From CAWAMR01 sp963783095 (lineage in GTDB: Bacteria > Planctomycetota > Planctomycetia > Gemmatales > Gemmataceae): a DNA stretch of 64,000 nt. A program made the translations under genes and the position numbers. The stretch spans positions 1 through 64,000 of the forward strand of contig CAWAMR010000006.1 of assembly GCA_963783095.1 (NCBI GenBank). The letters are read 5' to 3'. The notes below the pieces were generated by a model, which was given only the letters and a program-made list of their open reading frames with translations, was not told the origin of the DNA and did not search any database. Below are positions 36,581 through 44,746 of this stretch, in pieces (within the stretch, counting starts at the first letter, position 1; each line of letters opens with the position of its first letter).

Positions 36581-36969
36581 GCATGGAAGTCCTCCTTGAC
36601 CGTTGCTGCCGATGGAACGGTACCAATCGGCCAATTTCAACAAAGCTGAAACGGATACTACTGGATATGCCGGGGAAGGTCGAGACCGGTAATGTTCAGT
36701 GGCAGAGCGATTGCTCTTTCTGCAATCTCTATAAGGACCCGAATCTTTCGGGGATTGACTTCCAATCGGGCAAGATCGTTCGTCTCTTTGATCCGCGCCG
36801 GCAGAAGTGGAAGCGACATTTCGAATGGAACGGGCCGATTCTTGAGGGCAAAACATTGATTGGCCGTGCCACCATTCGTGTACTGCAAATCAACCTGGAC
36901 ATCCGAGTAGCACTGCGGCAATCCCTCATCGACATCGGACTATTTCCGCCGATTGGCGTATAAAGTGAT

Positions 36970-37085
36970 GACCGGTCTGGGATACGGGATGCGGTGCGGC
37001 GGACGCGAATTGATGATTGTCGTAGCTCGTCGAACTGCCCCGCGTCCCGCGCCCCGCACGTCGCGTCCCGCATCCCGATCCCCAA
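36970..37085. repeat. GC-rich palindromic element, right copy
   Basis: It is similar in order and wording to 33488-33590 (GGACGCGAATTGATGATTGTC here against GGACGCGAGTTGATGATCGTC there), with extra CGTCCCGC words. It sits between the HNH gene and rplY. The 150 bp up to rplY show no other feature. Confidence 0.7.
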
Positions 37086-37237
37086 AGATTTTTCGCGCCG
37101 ACCCCTTGTAGTTTCGTCTCCTGATTCCGATAATCTCTCTTTACTTTTAACGTGGCTCATTCTCGAAAGGCAGCCTGACCCAGGCTGCTCTTCTTTGTTT
37201 TTTGTTCGTCGGGTACGAAGCCCCGAAATGGTGGTAT

Positions 37238-37876
37238 ATGGCGGAACAACTGGTTCTGGATACGAAAACCCGCGAAAAGTCCGGGCGACGGGCGACAATC
37301 AGCCTCCGCAAGCAAGGTATGTTGCCGGCCATTGTCTATGGGCACAAGGAAACCCCGGAACAGATAAGCATCTCCAAAGAGGATTTTGCCGGCATTTTGA
37401 AAGTGCACGCCAAAGCACTTGCGCTGCAAATCAACGGTAAGAAGCAGGAAGTGCTGATTCAGGAAATCCAGTACGATTACCTCGGCAAAGAGGTGTTGCA
37501 CGTCGATTTTCTCCGGGCTTCGGCGACCGACATCATTCGCGTGGTAATACCGATCGAACTGCGTGGAACCGCAGCGGGACTAAAAGGCGGCGGTGTTCTG
37601 ATTCAACCGTTGCACTCGATCCACGTCGAATGTACGGTCGCGAACCGCCCCGACTCGATTCGTGTCAAGCTCGATGACCTGCAACTCGGCCAGGCCATTC
37701 ACATACGCGAATTGGCGATCCCCGAAGGAGTGAAGTGTCTCGATAATCCCGAAGCAGTCGTCGTTCAGATCAAGACCCCGACGGCCGAGGTGGTCGCCGC
37801 CCCTTCGATCGAAGGGGCCGTGGAGCCGGAAGTCATTACCGCCAAGAAGAAAGAAAAGGAAGAGGGCGAGGAGTGA
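37238..37876 (+). CDS. rplY: Ribosomal protein L25, long (CTC/TL5) form
   Basis: I start at MAEQLVLDTKTREKSG (37238); the in-frame extension before it is not conserved. The 212 residues comprise the L25 domain (about 1-95, with LPAIVYGHKETP and VDFLRA) and the TL5/CTC C-terminal domain (GTAAGLKGGGVLIQPLHSIH) that binds 5S rRNA. A Lys/Glu tail follows. It opens the housekeeping run rplY-pth-rpsF-ssb-rplI-dnaB, a common bacterial order. Confidence 0.95.
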   Translation: MAEQLVLDTKTREKSGRRATISLRKQGMLPAIVYGHKETPEQISISKEDFAGILKVHAKALALQINGKKQEVLIQEIQYDYLGKEVLHVDFLRASATDIIRVVIPIELRGTAAGLKGGGVLIQPLHSIHVECTVANRPDSIRVKLDDLQLGQAIHIRELAIPEGVKCLDNPEAVVVQIKTPTAEVVAAPSIEGAVEPEVITAKKKEKEEGEE

Positions 37877-37894
37877 TCCTGGGCTATGTTGTGA

Positions 37895-38096
37895 ACACAA
37901 CAGATGCCGATGCGAAGCGTTGTTGGGGTTGCGTACCCTGAAGGGGTACAACAACAAAGCCCAGGGTCGCTGTACTCAGCGCACCCTGGGAAGAGCGCGA
38001 ACACAACAGACGCCGACGCGAAGCGTTGGGGTTGCGTACCCTGAAGAGGTACAACAACGAAGCCCAGGGTCGCTGTACTCAGCGCACCCTGGGAAG
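37895..38096. repeat. Two direct copies of a 100-bp repeat between rplY and pth
   Basis: The unit runs from ACACAACAGATGCCGATGCG through GTACCCTGAAGGGGTACAAC and AGCCCAGGGTCGCTGTACTC to ACCCTGGGAAG. It starts at about 37895 and 38000 and carries internal palindromes. It has no coding sense, although frames stay open into pth. Confidence 0.85.
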
Positions 38097-38123
38097 TCTG
38101 CCCCACGACAATGGATGATTGCG

Positions 38124-38774
38124 ATGAAGGTCATTATCGGGTTAGGAAACCCAGGCCCGAAATACGCCGGTACTCGCCACAATATCGGCTGTGCCGTGAT
38201 CGACTATCTCGCCTCAGCTCCGGGTGTAGGGGGCTTTCGCAAGAAGTTTGAATCGCAGGTGGCGGACTTCACAGAAGGGGCCGAACAGGTTCTACTTGTG
38301 AAGCCGGAAACCTTCATGAATCTCAGTGGTCGAGCCGTGCGTCAAATCGTTGACTTTTACAAGATTGCCCTGACCGACATTCTTGTGATTTGCGACGATC
38401 TTGCTTTGCCGCTCGGAAAGTTAAGGCTTCGGGCCAAAGGCTCCGATGGCGGTCAAAAAGGACTGCGGAGCATTGAGGAACAACTGGGAACAGCAGAGTA
38501 TCTTCGCCTAAGAATCGGCATTGATTCGCCTTCCGAACATGAAGATGCTGTCGATTATGTGCTAAGCCGATTTCGTCCGGGCGAACGGGCCGCGATCGAT
38601 GAAGCCATCGCCCAGGCGGCGCAAGGTGTCTTGCTTTGGGTTCGGGAAGGACTCGAAAAAACGATGAATCGAGTCAACGCCGGGCCGGAAAAAGAGAAGT
38701 CCAAAGAGAAAACCAAGAAGAAGGAAGGTGGTAAGCCGGCCGCGGGCTCGGATTCCACCGCTACCGATCACTGA
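38124..38774 (+). CDS. pth: Peptidyl-tRNA hydrolase
   Basis: From MKVIIGLGNPGPKYAGTRHN (catalytic His, conserved Asn) through LVKPETFMNLSGRAV and DLALPLGKLRLRAKGSDGGQ to IGIDSPS, this is a textbook Pth that frees tRNA from stalled peptides. The 216 residues include a Lys/Glu-rich tail (about 190-216) beyond the usual length. A start at 38115 (MIA-MKV) is equally possible. It is followed by rpsF after 20 bp. Confidence 0.96.
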   Translation: MKVIIGLGNPGPKYAGTRHNIGCAVIDYLASAPGVGGFRKKFESQVADFTEGAEQVLLVKPETFMNLSGRAVRQIVDFYKIALTDILVICDDLALPLGKLRLRAKGSDGGQKGLRSIEEQLGTAEYLRLRIGIDSPSEHEDAVDYVLSRFRPGERAAIDEAIAQAAQGVLLWVREGLEKTMNRVNAGPEKEKSKEKTKKKEGGKPAAGSDSTATDH

Positions 38775-38794
38775 TTCGGATTATTGAGGAAGCG

Positions 38795-39289
38795 ATGTCC
38801 ATTCAACATTACGAGTGCTTGTTTCTGCTGGATCCCACCAAGGTTTCCGGCAATATCGAGGGTGCAAAGACCCAACTCCATGCCATTCTGGAGAAGTACA
38901 GCGCACAGATCGTTGCCAGCCGACCCTGGGACGATCGCAAGCTGGCGTATCCAATCGACGGCCACAAGAAAGGTCAGTATTACCTGATCTTCTATAGCTG
39001 CGAATCGACCAAATTGACGGAGATGCAGCACGATTTTCGCCTCAACGAAATGATCCTTCGGCACATGGTCCAGCTCATTCCGCCCAAGTGGCTCAACGAA
39101 ATGATGGAGGTCGCCAAGGACGATCATCGCATGGCGTATCAGGCCGCCCACGATGAGCCGCAGCCGGACGGACTGGATCCGCTGTTGGGTGAAGATGGGA
39201 TACCCAGTTTGAACGAAGGGCCGAGCCGCCCCGCCCGTCGCGGGGGTGGCAGGCATCGTTCGGTCGAGGCGCTTGACGCTAAGGACTAA
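38795..39289 (+). CDS. rpsF: Ribosomal protein S6
   Basis: The 164 residues begin MSIQHYECLFLLDPTKV and include WDDRKLAYPIDGHKKGQYYL and NEMILRHMVQ, the S6 fold. A C-terminal extension of about 55 residues, rich in Pro, Gly and Arg, goes beyond the usual 95-120 residues. It lies in the rpsF-ssb-rplI order; the S18 gene normally found here is missing. Confidence 0.95.
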   Translation: MSIQHYECLFLLDPTKVSGNIEGAKTQLHAILEKYSAQIVASRPWDDRKLAYPIDGHKKGQYYLIFYSCESTKLTEMQHDFRLNEMILRHMVQLIPPKWLNEMMEVAKDDHRMAYQAAHDEPQPDGLDPLLGEDGIPSLNEGPSRPARRGGGRHRSVEALDAKD

Positions 39290-39323
39290 CGCGTAGTTAT
39301 ACCGACGCGCCGGATAGCCGTTG

Positions 39324-39404
39324 TTGTTAGCTGGAAGCGCAAAACGACGGACTATGGGTTTGTCCGTCGCTTGCGCAGTCCGGCTAACAATCCGTTGATT
39401 TTTT
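39324..39404. terminator. Long hairpin with T-tract between rpsF and ssb
   Basis: Arms 39324-39351 and 39361-39390 pair through GTTAGC, GCGCAA and CGACGGAC blocks. A TTTTTT run lies at 39399-39404. It could end the rpsF transcript, but the body also resembles a dispersed palindromic repeat. Confidence 0.6.
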
Positions 39405-39526
39405 GACTACCGACCTTGTGTCCGAATCGGTTCAGAGAGATAGTGATTGGAGTTTGAAACTCGAATTAACTCATGATAGAGTGATGTCGCACCTCGACGA
39501 CTCCTCACAAATGCCGGAGTAACGGT

Positions 39527-40054
39527 ATGGCCAATTTCAACAAGGTGATTTTGATCGGTCGGCTAACACGCGATCCTGAAACACGTACCTTCACCAATGG
39601 CGGTAAGGTCGCAAAATTTGGATTCGCGGTAACAAACCGCAAGAAAAACAGCCAGACAGGGCAATGGGAAGATGAGCCGATGTTCATCGATTGTGAAGTT
39701 TTCAATCGTGGTGAGAATGGAACATTGGCGAACCTCGTGGAAGACCGATGTCGCAAGGGCGCACAGATTTGCATCGAAGGCAGGCTGCACCTGGATAGCT
39801 GGGACGACAAGACTACCGGGCAAAAGCGAACCAAGCACAAGATCGTCGTCGATAACATTCAGTTACTTGAACCAAGAGCCGACGGCATGGGTACGGGCGA
39901 AGGTTCCTCAAACCGTCCGATGCAATCGCGATCGTCTACGCATGTGAGCGGTGGCGGATCGTCAGCAGCTCGCTCCGATTCGGGATCCGGTCACGCACAC
40001 GAGATGGATGAATCGCCCAGCCAAAACAGCAGCGACGAAGAAATTCCGTTTTAG
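39527..40054 (+). CDS. ssb: Single-stranded DNA-binding protein
   Basis: The 175-residue product has the OB fold (MANFNKVILIGRLTRDPETR, VAKFGFAVTNRK, MFIDCEVFNR, GRLHLDSWDD), a Ser/Gly-rich linker and the acidic C-terminal tip DEEIPF that recruits partner proteins. It coats single strands in replication and repair. It is 26 bp ahead of rplI and probably shares its transcript. Confidence 0.97.
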   Translation: MANFNKVILIGRLTRDPETRTFTNGGKVAKFGFAVTNRKKNSQTGQWEDEPMFIDCEVFNRGENGTLANLVEDRCRKGAQICIEGRLHLDSWDDKTTGQKRTKHKIVVDNIQLLEPRADGMGTGEGSSNRPMQSRSSTHVSGGGSSAARSDSGSGHAHEMDESPSQNSSDEEIPF

Positions 40055-40080
40055 TTTCAAAACTTGAAGTGGATTGGGAT

Positions 40081-40662
40081 ATGGCAACGAAAACCAAAAA
40101 AGAGAAGCCGGCAGCAGCAACGGGGCCAAAAAAGCCCGTTAAGAAAGTGAAGCAGCGCCAGCAAGTCCTCAAGGGCAAGCATGGCGGCATGCAATTGGTG
40201 CTGATCGAGGATGTGATGTACCTGGGCAAGCAAGGCGACATCGTCGAGGTGAAGTCGGGGTACGGACGCAATTACCTGATCCCAAACAGTCTGGCCGTGG
40301 TGCCAAGCCCACACAACATGAAACTGCTGGATAAGTACAAGATCCGCGTCACGAAGGCGCGCGAGGCACGAATCGCCGATTTGAAGGTGTTGGCCGATCA
40401 GATTCACCGAACGGCCCGGATCATCATCGAAGCCAATGCCACCGAAGAAGAGGGTGGTCGGTTGTACGGCTCAGTTGGCCCGGCGGAAATTAGCCGGGCG
40501 CTCAAGGGTAAGAACTTGGTGGTTGAGCCGGACATGGTGAAGCTGGATGAGCCTATCAAGAACTGCGGCATGTTTCCGGACATTCGCCTGGCGCTGGGTT
40601 ACGATATCGAAGCGAAGATCGAAGTCGCGGTCGTACCCCAGGCAACCGGGAAGAAGGGATGA
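40081..40662 (+). CDS. rplI: Ribosomal protein L9 with Lys-rich N-terminal extension
   Basis: The L9 core starts at about residue 38 (MQLVLIEDVMYLGKQGDIVE, then VKSGYGRNYLIP) and runs to IEVAVVP with the C-terminal domain (GRLYGSVGPAEISRAL). From the ATG at 40081 an unusual Lys/Pro/Ala-rich lead of about 37 residues precedes it. An internal start at the core methionine is possible. The stop lies in the first unit of a 7-bp repeat that also gives the dnaB start. Confidence 0.95.
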   Translation: MATKTKKEKPAAATGPKKPVKKVKQRQQVLKGKHGGMQLVLIEDVMYLGKQGDIVEVKSGYGRNYLIPNSLAVVPSPHNMKLLDKYKIRVTKAREARIADLKVLADQIHRTARIIIEANATEEEGGRLYGSVGPAEISRALKGKNLVVEPDMVKLDEPIKNCGMFPDIRLALGYDIEAKIEVAVVPQATGKKG

Positions 40663-40697
40663 GGGATGAGGGATGAGGGATGAGGGATGAGGGATGA
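40656..40697. repeat. Six tandem copies of GGGATGA across the rplI stop and dnaB start
   Basis: Every unit contains an ATG, a TGA and a GAGGG-like ribosome-binding word. The rplI stop uses unit one and the dnaB ATG (40687) is in unit five. Because 7 is not a multiple of 3, only some copy numbers keep this layout. Confidence 0.9.
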
Positions 40698-42045
40698 TAC
40701 TCCTTCGGATCGCCTGCCGCCTCAAAGCCGGGATGCGGAGCGCCGCGTTCTCGGCAGCATGTTGCGCGATAATACCGTCATTCACGATGTCGTTCAGATT
40801 ATCAGCACCGAAGACAACTTCTACTTCGATGCCCATCAAAAAATCTTCAAGACGATCAAGGAGATCTACGATGCCGGTCAGCCGGTCGACCTAGTCATCC
40901 TTGCCGATCGCCTCAAGCTGCACAAGCAAATCGAGGATGTAGGAGGCTATCTCTATCTCGCCGAATTATGGGATGCTGCTCCCACGGCCGCCAACGCGGT
41001 ATACTACGCGGGGATCGTCCGCGACAAGAGCATCACGCGCAGTCTCATCAATGCCGGCACCGAGATACTTCGCGACGCTTACGACCAGAGCCAACCTGCG
41101 GATGAGCTACTCGGCAATGCCGAGAGGATGGTTCTTGATATCGCCGAAAAAGGGGTGACGGGAACCACTACCACCATTCAAGAAGCCTTGCATGATGCGT
41201 ACAAGCGCATGGATGCTCGCAAGAAGAAGGATCATACAGAATACAGCGGCATCCCGACCGGCTTCGTGGATCTCGATCACCTCACAGCCGGATTGCAGAA
41301 TTCGGAACTGGTCATCGTGGCTGCCAGACCGTCCGTCGGTAAAACGGCCTTCGCGCTCAACGTCGTGCGCCATATCGTCGTTGAAGAGAAAATTCCCGTT
41401 TTCTTCGTAAGTCTGGAACAAGCGCGCATCGAACTGGCCGAACGGCTGCTGGTCGCCCAGGCGCGGGTCGACAGCCACAAACTACGCAAGGGAACGCTCA
41501 ACGGCGATGAAATGCAGAAACTCCTCGATGCCGGCGGCATTTTGCATAACTCGAAGCTATTCATCGACGACACCCCGATGCAGACCATGTTGCGGATCGC
41601 GGCCAATGCGCGCCGGCTCAAGCTCAAGCACGGCATTCGGCTGGTGGTGATCGACTACTTGCAGCTCATCGAACCGGAAAATCGACGCGACCCGCGACAA
41701 GAGCAGGTCGCACAAACCTCGCGCCGACTGAAGTTTCTGGCCCGCGAACTGACGATTCCCGTGATGGCGCTGGCCCAGGTCAACCGCTCATCGGAAGATC
41801 GCCAGGATCATCGACCCAGACTGTCGGATCTGCGCGAAAGCGGTTCGATTGAACAAGACGCCGACACTTGCATGATGTTGCACCGCCCTGGAAAATATGA
41901 AGGTGCCGATGAAGACAAGATCATCGAGGTTCTCGTCGCCAAACAGCGTAACGGCCCAACGGGTGAAGTCACATTAGCCTTCGTGAAAGAATTCATGCGT
42001 TTCGAAAACCACGCTATTGACGGGGCTTTTGGTATCGAATCGTGA
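40687..42045 (+). CDS. dnaB: Replicative DNA helicase
   Basis: The 452 residues have the N-terminal domain (SRDAERRVLGSMLRDN), then the RecA-like motor: Walker A AARPSVGKTAFALN, Walker B LVVIDYLQLI, and LRESGSIEQDADTCMMLHRP. The motor unwinds DNA ahead of the fork. The ATG at 40687 is the only one in the repeat that opens this frame. It is followed by ispF after 12 bp. No intein is present. Confidence 0.97.
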   Translation: MRDDTPSDRLPPQSRDAERRVLGSMLRDNTVIHDVVQIISTEDNFYFDAHQKIFKTIKEIYDAGQPVDLVILADRLKLHKQIEDVGGYLYLAELWDAAPTAANAVYYAGIVRDKSITRSLINAGTEILRDAYDQSQPADELLGNAERMVLDIAEKGVTGTTTTIQEALHDAYKRMDARKKKDHTEYSGIPTGFVDLDHLTAGLQNSELVIVAARPSVGKTAFALNVVRHIVVEEKIPVFFVSLEQARIELAERLLVAQARVDSHKLRKGTLNGDEMQKLLDAGGILHNSKLFIDDTPMQTMLRIAANARRLKLKHGIRLVVIDYLQLIEPENRRDPRQEQVAQTSRRLKFLARELTIPVMALAQVNRSSEDRQDHRPRLSDLRESGSIEQDADTCMMLHRPGKYEGADEDKIIEVLVAKQRNGPTGEVTLAFVKEFMRFENHAIDGAFGIES

Positions 42046-42057
42046 GAAGGGCGTCTC

Positions 42058-42531
42058 ATGCGCATCGGCAGCGGTCACGACACGCATCGTCTCGCCGAAG
42101 GTTATCCGCTCATTCTGGGTGGTGTGAAGATCGAACATCCGCGCGGCCTGGTGGGGCACAGCGACGCCGATGTCGTCCTGCATGCGATCACCGATGCTCT
42201 GCTAGGTGCTGCGGGCTGGGGCGACATCGGTGACGCTTACCCCGATACCGACCCCGCGCATAAAGGCTGCGACTCCGCAAGATTCGTGACGGAAACACTC
42301 GAAAAGTTGAACCAATCGGGCTGGAAACTGGTCAATTTGGACGTAACGATATTTGCCCAGGAACCCAAGCTTGGCCCCGTGAAGAACAGGATTCGCGTTA
42401 AGGTCGCCGAGTTGCTCGGAATGCCGGTCGACTCGGTAAACATCAAGGCCAAGACGGGAGAGCACGTTGGGCATATTGGTAGAGGTGAGGCGATTGGCTG
42501 TCATGCGGTAGTTTTGATTTCGCAAGGATGA
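42058..42531 (+). CDS. ispF: 2-C-methyl-D-erythritol 2,4-cyclodiphosphate synthase
   Basis: The 157-residue product has GSGHDTHRLAEGYPLILGGV (zinc ligands Asp and His), HSDADVVLHAITDALLGA and the C-terminal INIKAKTGEHVGHIGRGE-like stretch (VNIKAKT). It makes MEcPP in the non-mevalonate isoprenoid pathway, feeding uppS among others. Its stop overlaps the first possible cysS start (ATGAGGG). Confidence 0.97.
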   Translation: MRIGSGHDTHRLAEGYPLILGGVKIEHPRGLVGHSDADVVLHAITDALLGAAGWGDIGDAYPDTDPAHKGCDSARFVTETLEKLNQSGWKLVNLDVTIFAQEPKLGPVKNRIRVKVAELLGMPVDSVNIKAKTGEHVGHIGRGEAIGCHAVVLISQG

Positions 42532-42539
42532 GGGATGTC

Positions 42540-44189
42540 ATGTCATTGCAGGTGTACAGCACATTAACTCGCAAAAAGGAGCCTTTCCACAAAAAGCCAG
42601 GCGAGGAAGTGTCCATGTACGTCTGCGGGCCTACGGTCTATAAGCCCAGCCATATCGGGCACATGGTGGGGCCGGTGATTTTTGATACGGTCAAGCGTTA
42701 TTTCACCTATCTGGGTTACAAGGTCAAATGGGTCATCAATATCACCGATGTCGATGACAAGTTGATCGTTCGCGCCAAGGAACTCGGCACCACAGTGAAG
42801 GAACTTGCCGAGCGCATGACCAGCGATTACTTCGATTGCCTCAAGAAGCTGAACGTCACCGGAATCGACCAATTTCCACGAGCGACCGACCATATCCCCG
42901 GCATGATCTCCATGATGCAACGGCTGATCGCCAAGGGCTACGCTTATGCTGCCGGGGGCGATGTCTATTTCGACATCGCAAAGGATCACGATTACGGCAA
43001 GCTCTGCAATCGCGATCCGGAGCAACTGGAAGCAGGCTCCCGGGTCGAAGTGAGCGACAAGAAGCGCAACCCTGGTGACTTCGCCTTGTGGAAGGGATCG
43101 AAACCGGGTGAACCCGCCTGGGAAAGCCCCTGGGGGCAAGGAAGGCCGGGCTGGCACATCGAATGCTCGGTAATGAGTCAGGAACTATTGGGCGAAACGC
43201 TCGATATTCACGGTGGCGGCCTCGATTTGCAGTTTCCTCATCACGAGAACGAGTTGGCGCAATCGGAGTCCGATACGGATAAGCCGTTTGCCAGGTTCTG
43301 GATGCACAATGGCCTGTTGAAAATGGGGAAGGGGAAGATGGCGGGATCGGTTGGGAACGTCATCAACGTCGTTGATGCGCTCAAGCACGTGAGCGGCGAA
43401 GTGCTGCGATTTTTCATGCTGGCAACACATTATCGTTCTCCGATCGATCTGGGCGACTTCGATCCCGAGAAACAACCTATTCCACCGGGTCTGGAGAGAG
43501 CGCAGAAAGCCTACGAAGCATTTGAGCGGTTCGCGGAGAGATACGAACGAATCACGCAAAAGCGTTTCATCGACCTGGTTGCGCCAACTACCGTTGCCGA
43601 AGATAGAAAGTTCTTGCCATTATTGTCCGAGCCGCAACTGACCGACGCTTACCGCAAGGCGAAGATAGAAATTCCGTCCGATGAGGACCGCTCAGAGCTA
43701 GACGACGCCGAGGTTCAGGAAAAAATCGGTGACTTCACTGCAGCAGAGTTATATCGCGAGTTCCGGCAACACATGGATGACGACTTCAACACGGGCGGCG
43801 CGGTCGGAGTTTTGTTTGAGCTCGTCACGCGACTGAACCGACTTGCCGATAACAACAAGCTCGAAGACTCATCGGCACCCAATCCCATGGTCAAGGCAAA
43901 GTTTGAGGAAGGATCGCTCTTGCTCAAAGAATTGGGGCAGATTCTTGGACTGTTCTTCGAAACCCCCAAGTCGGCCTCGGGTGCCAACGACCAACTGGTC
44001 AGCGGCCTGATGCAGCTAGTGATCGAATTGCGCAACAATTTCAGGAGCGAGGCAAAGAAGATCACCGACAAAACCGATCCAACGCGCAAGTTGTTGTTCG
44101 ATCAGACCGATCTCATCCGCAAGCGCTTGGCAGATGTCGGAGTGACTTTGGAGGATCGCCCGGCGGGAACGACGTGGCGGGTGGGATGA
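42540..44189 (+). CDS. cysS: Cysteinyl-tRNA synthetase
   Basis: From MSLQVYSTLTRKKEPF the product is about 549 residues. Zinc and adenylate motifs are present: YVCGPTVYKPSHIGHM (HIGH), WHIECSVMSQELLG, DIHGGGLDLQFPHHENELAQ. The second signature reads KMAGSVGNV where KMSKS-LGN is usual. It charges tRNA-Cys. It sits 8 bp after ispF; a start at 42528 overlapping the ispF stop is also possible. The C-terminal region has an insertion-rich helical domain. Confidence 0.95.
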   Translation: MSLQVYSTLTRKKEPFHKKPGEEVSMYVCGPTVYKPSHIGHMVGPVIFDTVKRYFTYLGYKVKWVINITDVDDKLIVRAKELGTTVKELAERMTSDYFDCLKKLNVTGIDQFPRATDHIPGMISMMQRLIAKGYAYAAGGDVYFDIAKDHDYGKLCNRDPEQLEAGSRVEVSDKKRNPGDFALWKGSKPGEPAWESPWGQGRPGWHIECSVMSQELLGETLDIHGGGLDLQFPHHENELAQSESDTDKPFARFWMHNGLLKMGKGKMAGSVGNVINVVDALKHVSGEVLRFFMLATHYRSPIDLGDFDPEKQPIPPGLERAQKAYEAFERFAERYERITQKRFIDLVAPTTVAEDRKFLPLLSEPQLTDAYRKAKIEIPSDEDRSELDDAEVQEKIGDFTAAELYREFRQHMDDDFNTGGAVGVLFELVTRLNRLADNNKLEDSSAPNPMVKAKFEEGSLLLKELGQILGLFFETPKSASGANDQLVSGLMQLVIELRNNFRSEAKKITDKTDPTRKLLFDQTDLIRKRLADVGVTLEDRPAGTTWRVG

Positions 44190-44343
44190 TTGATTTCAAA
44201 CTCGATTTCGCCATGTACGCTGCCTGCAGTGAGCATGAGTGACAGCAAGCACTCACGGTCACATCGAACCCCGCGTTCCGCAAGGAATCGACGAGAGCTT
44301 TCCCGCCGTCTATCTGCATTTCTACCAGTGTCCCTTGACCCAT
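44113..44343 (-). pseudogene. Truncated short protein at the end of the unknown gene row
   Basis: The ATG at 44343 overlaps the end of the previous gene. The first 30 codons (MGQGTLVEMQIDGGKALVDS) look like a real protein. After about residue 31 the text is antisense of non-coding DNA and then of cysS, so the gene is cut off. I do not recognise the family. Confidence 0.4.
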
Positions 44344-44653
44344 TGCAGCACCCCATGATTCGGTTCCCGGATGGCGTCGATGAGGGCGGTCGCCTCAAGG
44401 ACCGTCCACCGCTCGTACCGACTTTCTTCGCTCCAGTCCTTCACGATCAGCCAGTTCGGCTGCACACCGCCGGCATAGAGCCTTCATCGAGCAGCGAAAG
44501 GTATTCATAGCCAGACCGTGGGTGGCTGGACTCATACTCGGTCAAGATCGCCCGTATCCGCCCGAGAGTTGAATCGTCCCAATGAGCCATCAACTCCGGC
44601 AGCAACTCGAACGTGTCCGCCAGCTCGTAAAGTTGCTGGCAATCCCCATTCAT
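44322..44653 (-). CDS. Unknown short protein, one frameshift
   Basis: The ATG at 44653 gives MNGDCQQLYELADTFELLPE and LGRIRAILTEYESSHPRSGY. Near 44480 the frame changes to a stretch reading WLIVKDWSEESRYERWTVLE and ending REPNHGVLQWVKGHW at 44322. Joined length is about 110 residues. The start overlaps the stop of the preceding tiny gene in ATGA fashion. Soluble, acidic, function unknown; part of a tightly packed row. Confidence 0.5.
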
Positions 44654-44737
44654 GCAAGGTTCCGCGCTTGCACAAAAGCCCGATGCATCACGCGCAGCAA
44701 GCCGGGTTGATTTTCAGGGAGGAACGAGATTGGACAT
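44650..44737 (-). CDS. Very short overlapping frame in the unknown gene row, frameshifted
   Basis: An ATG at 44737 with GGAGAAG upstream starts MSNLVPP. One frame over it continues ENQPGLLRVMHRAFVQARNL and stops at 44650, overlapping the next ATG. About 29 residues. Its place in an ATGA-linked chain is the main support. Confidence 0.35.
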
Positions 44738-44746
44738 GGCTTCTCC

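Larger units (their letters stand above)
34118..36714 (-). mobile_element. 2.6-kb serine-recombinase element inserted in the HNH gene
   Basis: The boundaries are set by the split HNH reading frame. Left junction DNA is ATCGCTTGC and right junction DNA is GCGATTGC, sharing only TTGC, as expected from a serine integrase with a tiny core. No target duplication or long inverted repeats are evident. The element codes the large recombinase and at least one short overlapping frame, and nothing else that I can see. Insertion falls between the two zinc-binding cysteines. Confidence 0.88.
33956..36963 (+). pseudogene. HNH endonuclease gene interrupted by a serine-recombinase element
   Basis: The first 54 codons (33956-34117) read RLRAHDCCEYCRMPQQHD, FQIEHIIAKQHGG and DPDNLAIAC. 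They give the first Cys pair, the catalytic His and Asn, and one Cys of the second zinc pair. The rest is at 36715-36963: SFCNLYKDPNLSGID, RLFDPRRQKWKRHFEW and the C-terminus. Joining TGC at 34117 to TCT at 36715 restores a seamless 136-residue HNH protein (C-SFC completes the zinc knuckle). Read directly, the first half stops after seven foreign residues. Excision of the element would recreate the gene. Confidence 0.9.

Noticed and set aside
34118..36714. Group II or group I intron in the HNH gene
   Set aside because: No intron-type catalytic RNA ends or reverse transcriptase; the insert codes a serine recombinase.
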